NCBI GenBank assembly: GCA_023406225.1
Contig: JAEXWS010000067.1
Span: 1-8,077 of the forward strand
DNA length: 8,077 nt
Source: Bacillota bacterium
GTDB lineage: Bacteria; Bacillota; Clostridia; Oscillospirales; Oscillospiraceae
Reading direction: 5' to 3'
Shown piece after piece: positions 4,453 through 8,077 of this stretch (the stretch's first letter is position 1; each line of letters begins with the position of its first letter). The notes under the pieces are model-generated. The model made no database searches, was not told where the DNA came from, and saw only the letters and a list, made by a program, of their open reading frames with translations. The translations under genes and the position numbers were made by a program.

Positions 4453-7086
4453 TTATGCGCCCGGATTGTTCCACAGGTTGCTCCACCAGTCGCCTCCGGC
4501 GTCTCCGAAGCCGCCGGTGGGATCGTTGGGGTCCGGCTGCCCCGGCTCCGCCGGCGTATCCGGCGCGCCGCCGGAGGGGTCGTCTCCCCCGGACGCGGGC
4601 GGCTGGTAATTGGGGTCGCTGGGGTCCGACCACTCGCCGCCGGGATCGTCCGGGTCCGCCAGGGGCGTAGTGTGCACGGGACAGCCCGTCTCCGCCACGG
4701 CCTTTTCCATGTTCGGGATCAGGTACGCGTCGTCGTCGGCCTTGATGTTCTCGCCGTAGTCCACGCGGGTATAGTCCAGGAACGCCGCCTGCACCACGGA
4801 TTCCGGCGGGCAGTTCTCTCCCGCCAGGCACTTGCCCTCGGTGCAGTAGTCCCGCATCACGTGCATGGTGCAGGGCTCCGTCGGCTCCGTGCCCGTGGCC
4901 ACCGTTACATTAATGACCCGGCTGCCCCGGGAATCCGCCGCGCAGGCGTCGGTGGCGAGCATCCCGCTGTCCATGCACACCCGGACCGTGGTCAGCCCGC
5001 CGGAGGGCTTGCTGAAGCCCTTGTTGGGCAGATCCTTGTGGATCTGCTGCATGACCTTTTTCCACATGGTGATCGCGGGGTTGCCGGAGTAGCTGATCTT
5101 CTCGTTGGTCTTATAGCCCGTCCACACCGCGGCGCAGTAATAGGGGGTATAGCCCACGAAATACCGGTCCTTGTTCTCGCTGGTGGTGCCGGTCTTGCCG
5201 GCGATGGTCATGCCGCCGAAGTTGGCGCTGCCGCCGGTGCCGCCGCTGACCACGCCCTTGAGCAGTTCATTCATCAAATAGGCGGTGGTCTCCTTCATGG
5301 CGGCGTGGCTCTCGGCCTCGTTCTCCAAAATCACATTGCCGTCCCGGTCCTCCACCCGCAGATAGGTCCTGGGGGCGTTGTAAACGCCGTTGTTGGCAAA
5401 GGAGGCGTAGGCCGCCGCCATCTGCATGGTGTTCAGGCCGTAGGTCAGACCGCCCAGGCCCAGGGCGGCCAGGTTCATGTCGTCCGCCACCAGGCTCAGT
5501 CCCAGCTTCTCTGTGGCGAAGGCGTAGGACTCCGTGGTGCCCAGGCGCTCCAGCACCTGCACCGCCACAGTGTTCAGGGAGCTGGCCACGCCCTTGCTCA
5601 GCGTCACCCAGCCGCTGTAGCCCTGGGGCGAGTTCTTGGGCCAGGGGCTGTCGTTCAGCAGCCGGACGGGGTAGTTGTCAAAGGTGGAGGCGGGCGTCAC
5701 CGCCCCCGCGTCCAGCGCCGGAGCGTACACCGTCAGCGGCTTGATGGAGGACCCCGGCTGGCGCTGGAGCATGGCGTAGCTTGTGAGGAGGTTCCCCTCC
5801 TTCTCCCCGATGGCGCCCACCGTGGCCACGATGTTGCCGGTGGAGGGGTCGATGATGGTGATGCCGGACTGGATCTTCTCTCCGTTCCGGGAGGTCACGT
5901 CCAGATTGCTCCGGTCCTCATAGACGGACTCCGCGATCTCCTGGATCTTCGGGTCCAGCGTTGTGTAAATTTTATAGCCGCTGTTGTAGAGCATGGCCTG
6001 GGCCGTCTCCACCGGGACCTTGAACTCCGCGGACAGGTCGCGGGCCACGTCCTTGAACACCTGCTCCACGAACCAGGAGTTGACCTGGATGCCGCCGGTG
6101 GCCTTGGCCACCAGGTCCTCGGCGGAGGTGGTGCCGTCCGTGAACTGGAGCGTCTCGGCCTTGAACGCGTCGGCCTCCTCCTCGGTCAGATAGTTCAGCC
6201 CCGTGTCCTGCCGCCCCGCCATCCGGTCCAGGATCTGCTCCTGGCGCTGCTTGTTCAGCTCCCGGGGGGTCTTGACGGTGGTGGTGCCGTCGTCGTTTTT
6301 TACCGTGATCTTGATATCGTACATGGGCCCGTACATGGACGGGTTGTTGGTGATGGCGATCAGGCTAGCGCACTCCGCCGCGTCCAGCTCGCTCACGTCC
6401 TTGCCGAAGTAGAACTCCGCGGCGGTCTGCACGCCGTAACACTTCTTTCCGAGAAAAATGGTGTTGAGATACAGCTCCAGGATGTCCATCTTGGTGTTGT
6501 TCTTCTCGAACTCCAGCGCCCGGAAGATCTCCCGCACCTTGCGGTTGACCGTGCCCTCGTCGTCCTTGGTCATGTTTTTCAGCACCTGCTGGGTGATGGT
6601 GGAGCCGCCGAAGGTGTTCTTCATGCCGATGAACATGTTTACGGCGGCTCCGGCGGTGCGCTTCCAGTCCACGCCGTTGTGCTCGAAGAACCGGTGGTCC
6701 TCAATGGCCACCGCCGCCTGCCAGAGGGCGTCCGGCATGTCCTCGATGTCGACCCAGATGCGGTTTTCCGTGCCGTACAGGGTCTGGTACTCCACCCAGC
6801 CGTCGTTTTCCTCCACCGAGTCGTCATGATAATAGACAAACGAACTCAGGTTCATCCTGTAATCGTCGGCATTCACCTGCAGGGTGGGCGTCAGCGTGGT
6901 CTGGACATATTTCATGAACAGTCCGCCGATCATCGCCGCCGTACAAACGCCGATCAGCATCAGCGTTCCCAGCACAAAGCACACCTTTTTCGCGGCGCTT
7001 CCGGCGCTCCGCCTCTGCCGGGGCGGCCTGGCGGGCCGGCGGCGCGGCGTCTGTTCAGGTTCCTGCTCTCGTCTTCCGTGCTCCAA
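4453..7086 (-). CDS. class A penicillin-binding protein (PBP1A-type transglycosylase/transpeptidase)
   Basis: An 877-residue bifunctional peptidoglycan synthase that polymerises lipid II glycan and cross-links stem peptides at the outer membrane face. A basic cytoplasmic N-terminus (residues 1-33, rich in Arg and Pro) is followed by one membrane segment (about 34-58). The GT51 transglycosylase motifs are EDHRFFEHNGVDW (129-141, catalytic Glu), GGSTITQQ (160-167) and RKVREIFRALEFEK (182-195). The transpeptidase motifs are SSIK (446-449, nucleophile S446), SLN (503-505) and KTGT (631-634). A C-terminal region with six cysteines (about 704-759), one further Cys near 802 and a Pro/Gly/Asp-rich, Trp-containing tail (about 810-877) follows. 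The frame is open to an ATG at 7152, but that lacks a ribosome binding site and lies about 14 nt from the predicted transcription start. TTG 7086 has AAGGAGG nine bases upstream and is preferred. It is its own unit, divergent from the DUF1292 gene, and all catalytic motifs are intact. Confidence 0.95.
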   Translation of the reverse strand: MEHGRREQEPEQTPRRRPARPPRQRRSAGSAAKKVCFVLGTLMLIGVCTAAMIGGLFMKYVQTTLTPTLQVNADDYRMNLSSFVYYHDDSVEENDGWVEYQTLYGTENRIWVDIEDMPDALWQAAVAIEDHRFFEHNGVDWKRTAGAAVNMFIGMKNTFGGSTITQQVLKNMTKDDEGTVNRKVREIFRALEFEKNNTKMDILELYLNTIFLGKKCYGVQTAAEFYFGKDVSELDAAECASLIAITNNPSMYGPMYDIKITVKNDDGTTTVKTPRELNKQRQEQILDRMAGRQDTGLNYLTEEEADAFKAETLQFTDGTTSAEDLVAKATGGIQVNSWFVEQVFKDVARDLSAEFKVPVETAQAMLYNSGYKIYTTLDPKIQEIAESVYEDRSNLDVTSRNGEKIQSGITIIDPSTGNIVATVGAIGEKEGNLLTSYAMLQRQPGSSIKPLTVYAPALDAGAVTPASTFDNYPVRLLNDSPWPKNSPQGYSGWVTLSKGVASSLNTVAVQVLERLGTTESYAFATEKLGLSLVADDMNLAALGLGGLTYGLNTMQMAAAYASFANNGVYNAPRTYLRVEDRDGNVILENEAESHAAMKETTAYLMNELLKGVVSGGTGGSANFGGMTIAGKTGTTSENKDRYFVGYTPYYCAAVWTGYKTNEKISYSGNPAITMWKKVMQQIHKDLPNKGFSKPSGGLTTVRVCMDSGMLATDACAADSRGSRVINVTVATGTEPTEPCTMHVMRDYCTEGKCLAGENCPPESVVQAAFLDYTRVDYGENIKADDDAYLIPNMEKAVAETGCPVHTTPLADPDDPGGEWSDPSDPNYQPPASGGDDPSGGAPDTPAEPGQPDPNDPTGGFGDAGGDWWSNLWNNPGA

Positions 7087-7093
7087 TACAGGG

Positions 7094-7102
7094 CACCTCC
7101 TT
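7094..7102 (-). promoter_or_regulatory. ribosome binding site fixing a TTG start for the PBP
   Basis: The minus strand reads AAGGAGGTG here, an almost perfect anti-16S match, with nine bases between GGAGG and the TTG at 7086-7084. No comparable site precedes the in-frame ATG 22 codons upstream (7152). Confidence 0.75.
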
Positions 7103-7126
7103 CTTCCGTGTTTGCAGCGAAATCCC

Positions 7127-7146
7127 TGCCGCTCCGCGGAGCGGCA
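7127..7146. repeat. perfect GC-rich palindrome in the PBP leader
   Basis: TGCCGCTCCG (7127-7136) is followed directly by its exact reverse complement CGGAGCGGCA (7137-7146). In the PBP transcript it would fold as an 8-pair stem with a CGCG loop, between the transcription start and the ribosome binding site. There is no T-tract. Confidence 0.6.
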
Positions 7147-7172
7147 TGACATAACACGCCATAATACCTACT

Positions 7173-7201
7173 ATTGTACCACCCCCTGTCAATATTGAAA
7201 A
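7173..7201 (-). promoter_or_regulatory. extended -10 promoter of the PBP gene
   Basis: On the minus strand the -35-like TTTTCA (7201-7196) and the -10 box TACAAT (7178-7173) have a 17-bp spacer, with the extended element (TGGTACAAT). A TTGACA lies between them, but its spacing to any good -10 is wrong (8 or 20 bp). Transcription should begin near 7166. Confidence 0.6.
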
Positions 7202-7311
7202 TGTCGTATTTCACCGGAAAAAAGTTCCCATTTTCCGCGATTTTTTGGCTTCCGGCCGGATATCCGCGGCCCTGAGCCTTCGCTTTCCCATTTTTGCCAG
7301 GCTTCCGGCGC

Positions 7312-7340
7312 TTGCATTCCGCTGAAAATTCGGATACAAT
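7312..7340 (+). promoter_or_regulatory. SigA-type promoter of the DUF1292 gene
   Basis: The -35 box TTGCAT (7312-7317) and the -10 box TACAAT (7335-7340) have a 17-bp spacer. They lie about 33 bases before the start codon. The rest of the 7202-7311 stretch holds no gene that I can see. Confidence 0.75.
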
Positions 7341-7373
7341 AGGACCACGACAAGATGGGAAAGGAGACGGCCC

Positions 7374-7658
7374 ATGAGTGAGGAATTCGGCCCGACGTTC
7401 ATCACCGTCACGGACGAGGACGACCAGGAGATCGTTCTGGAATTTGTGGACGCCCTGGAGTACAACGGGCAGATGTATCAGGCGTTCTTCCCCGCCGAGA
7501 CGGAGGGCGAGGAGGAGAACGAGGAGGACGCAGGACTGGTCATTTTGAAGGTCCTGCACCAGGACGGCGAGGACCTGCTCTCGACTCTGGACTCCGACGA
7601 GGAGCTGGAGGCGGTGTACGAGCTGTTTATGGAGTCGCTGTTTGAGGACGAGGAATAA
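7374..7658 (+). CDS. DUF1292 family small acidic protein
   Basis: A 94-residue, very acidic cytoplasmic protein without cysteine or membrane segments. It matches the DUF1292 (YrzB-like) family of Firmicutes. The N-terminal half has the typical pattern of short strands (FITVTDEDDQEIVLEFVDALEY), a glutamate-rich linker follows (about residues 43-51), then a second strand pair (AGLVILKVLHQDGEDLL) and a final helix with acidic end. No biochemical role is established for the family. In many Firmicutes it lies beside ruvX (yrrK); here it stands alone, facing the divergent PBP gene and followed 12 nt later by the promoter of the 6S-like RNA. GGAAAGGAG (7357-7365) lies 8 nt before ATG. No hairpin separates its stop from the downstream RNA, so some transcripts may read through to the terminator at 7914-7940. 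Confidence 0.88.
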   Translation: MSEEFGPTFITVTDEDDQEIVLEFVDALEYNGQMYQAFFPAETEGEEENEEDAGLVILKVLHQDGEDLLSTLDSDEELEAVYELFMESLFEDEE

Positions 7659-7669
7659 GTCCGGTTTTT

Positions 7670-7697
7670 TTGATTGCATTTCCGAAACAAATATGCT
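7670..7697 (+). promoter_or_regulatory. probable promoter of the 6S-like RNA
   Basis: TTGATT (7670-7675) and TATGCT (7692-7697) are separated by 16 bp. Transcription would begin near 7704, right at the 5' strand of the RNA's closing stem. Confidence 0.55.
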
Positions 7698-7703
7698 ACC
7701 GTA

Positions 7704-7940
7704 AAGTCATACCCTGCGCGGTGCGTGATAGGTCTTTTTTTAACCCACATTTCGTTATAAGGGATGCCAGATTAGTTCGTGGTTCGCAGGCCTCCCGGCT
7801 GCCGTCTGCGGCTGGAAGTTGGAAGCGATAAAGCGCGCTGGAGGCAACCCACCTGGCCGTGAAGGTGCAGGTTATAACGAGCCCTACACGGCCGCCGCGG
7901 GGTGTCTTTATGCGAAGCAGCAACGCTGCTTCATTTTTTT
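7704..7940 (+). ncRNA. ssrS: 6S RNA (SsrS) candidate
   Basis: This stretch has no plausible ORF but folds into one long, interrupted rod. The ends pair in a closing stem: ATACCCTGCG (7709-7718) with CGCGGGGTGT (7896-7905), extended outwards by TAAAG/CTTTA. Next comes CGTGATAGG (7724-7732) with CCTACACG (7883-7890), one bulged A. A large asymmetric bubble with a T-rich 5' strand (7733-7751) follows. Then TCGTTATAA (7752-7760) pairs with TTATAACGA (7872-7880), GCCAG (7766-7770) with CTGGC (7853-7857), and GCCTCC (7790-7795) with GGAGGC (7840-7845). This is the architecture of 6S RNA, which mimics an open promoter and binds the housekeeping RNA polymerase. The bubble lies 30-48 nt from the predicted start, where product RNAs begin in known 6S RNAs. 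A promoter and terminator frame it. The mature 3' end may lie nearer 7910. Another structured RNA is possible; the fold is better supported than the name. Confidence 0.7.
7914..7940 (+). terminator. intrinsic terminator of the 6S-like RNA
   Basis: GAAGCAGC (7914-7921) pairs perfectly with GCTGCTTC (7925-7932) around an AAC loop, followed by A and seven T residues (7934-7940). It starts four bases after the closing stem of the RNA. Confidence 0.9.
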
Positions 7941-8014
7941 GTCATTTTTCCTCCGCTCCCCCTGCTTCCGCCCCATATTTCCTCGGCTTTCCGCCGGGAA
8001 TCCACATTTTCCAC

Positions 8015-8043
8015 TTGCACAATGGCGCCATATCCGGTATAAT
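8015..8043 (+). promoter_or_regulatory. consensus promoter for a gene beyond the window
   Basis: TTGCAC (8015-8020) and a perfect TATAAT (8038-8043) have a 17-bp spacer. Transcription would start near 8050. No start codon with a ribosome binding site appears before the window ends at 8077, so the gene it serves is outside. The stretch 7941-8014 holds nothing else that I can recognise. Confidence 0.8.
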
Positions 8044-8077
8044 ATGCAGGTGCGTAATTTCCGGAACCACGCCGCCC

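Noticed and set aside
4432..7149. 905-codon open frame on the plus strand opposite the PBP gene
   Set aside because: It is the antisense shadow of a GC-rich gene with strong third-position GC bias; its translation is low-complexity His/Val/Gly/Arg-rich, without a domain or ribosome binding site, while the minus strand has all PBP motifs.
7087..7152. PBP start at the in-frame ATG
   Set aside because: No ribosome binding site and about 14 nt from the likely transcription start; the extra residues come from leader sequence that includes the palindrome.
7696..7923. 75-codon minus-strand ORF across the RNA gene
   Set aside because: No ribosome binding site or recognisable protein, and the region is explained by nested RNA stems on the plus strand.

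Overview
The window looks like chromosomal DNA of a GC-rich Firmicute. I infer a gut Clostridia/Oscillospiraceae-type bacterium (Flavonifractor/Lawsonibacter-like), not proven. The grounds are Gram-positive AAGGAGG-type ribosome binding sites, SigA-type promoters with 16-17 bp spacers, intrinsic terminators with T-tracts, a class A PBP with a clostridial-style tail, a DUF1292 protein and a 6S-like RNA. No mobile element, CRISPR array, tRNA or rRNA is visible.

Layout. Bases 1-33 may hold the last codons of an upstream gene, followed by a terminator. A single-gene unit then encodes an orphan MoaA-like radical SAM protein (231-1118) with its own promoter and terminator. Next is a two-gene operon (1252-3092) encoding a ketopantoate-reductase-family protein and a short-chain-length 3-hydroxyacyl-CoA/3-hydroxyacid dehydrogenase, ended by a strong terminator.

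The centre (about 3162-4401) is the most unusual part. On the minus strand, an apparently intact yqeC (selenium-dependent molybdenum hydroxylase maturation) overlaps the start of yqeB. yqeB keeps only about its first 52 codons and then runs, out of frame, into the C-terminal part of selD (selenide, water dikinase). Divergently, on the plus strand, lies a 50-codon remnant of the C-terminus of a MogA-type molybdenum cofactor protein. The divergent promoters flank a near-perfect palindrome that covers the yqeC -10 box. I read this as a decaying selenium/molybdenum cofactor locus.

The right half holds a large class A penicillin-binding protein on the minus strand (4453-7086, likely TTG start), diverging from a small acidic DUF1292 gene (7374-7658). 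Just downstream is a structured non-coding RNA of about 240 nt with its own promoter and terminator, best explained as 6S RNA. A consensus promoter at 8015-8043 points out of the window to an unseen gene.
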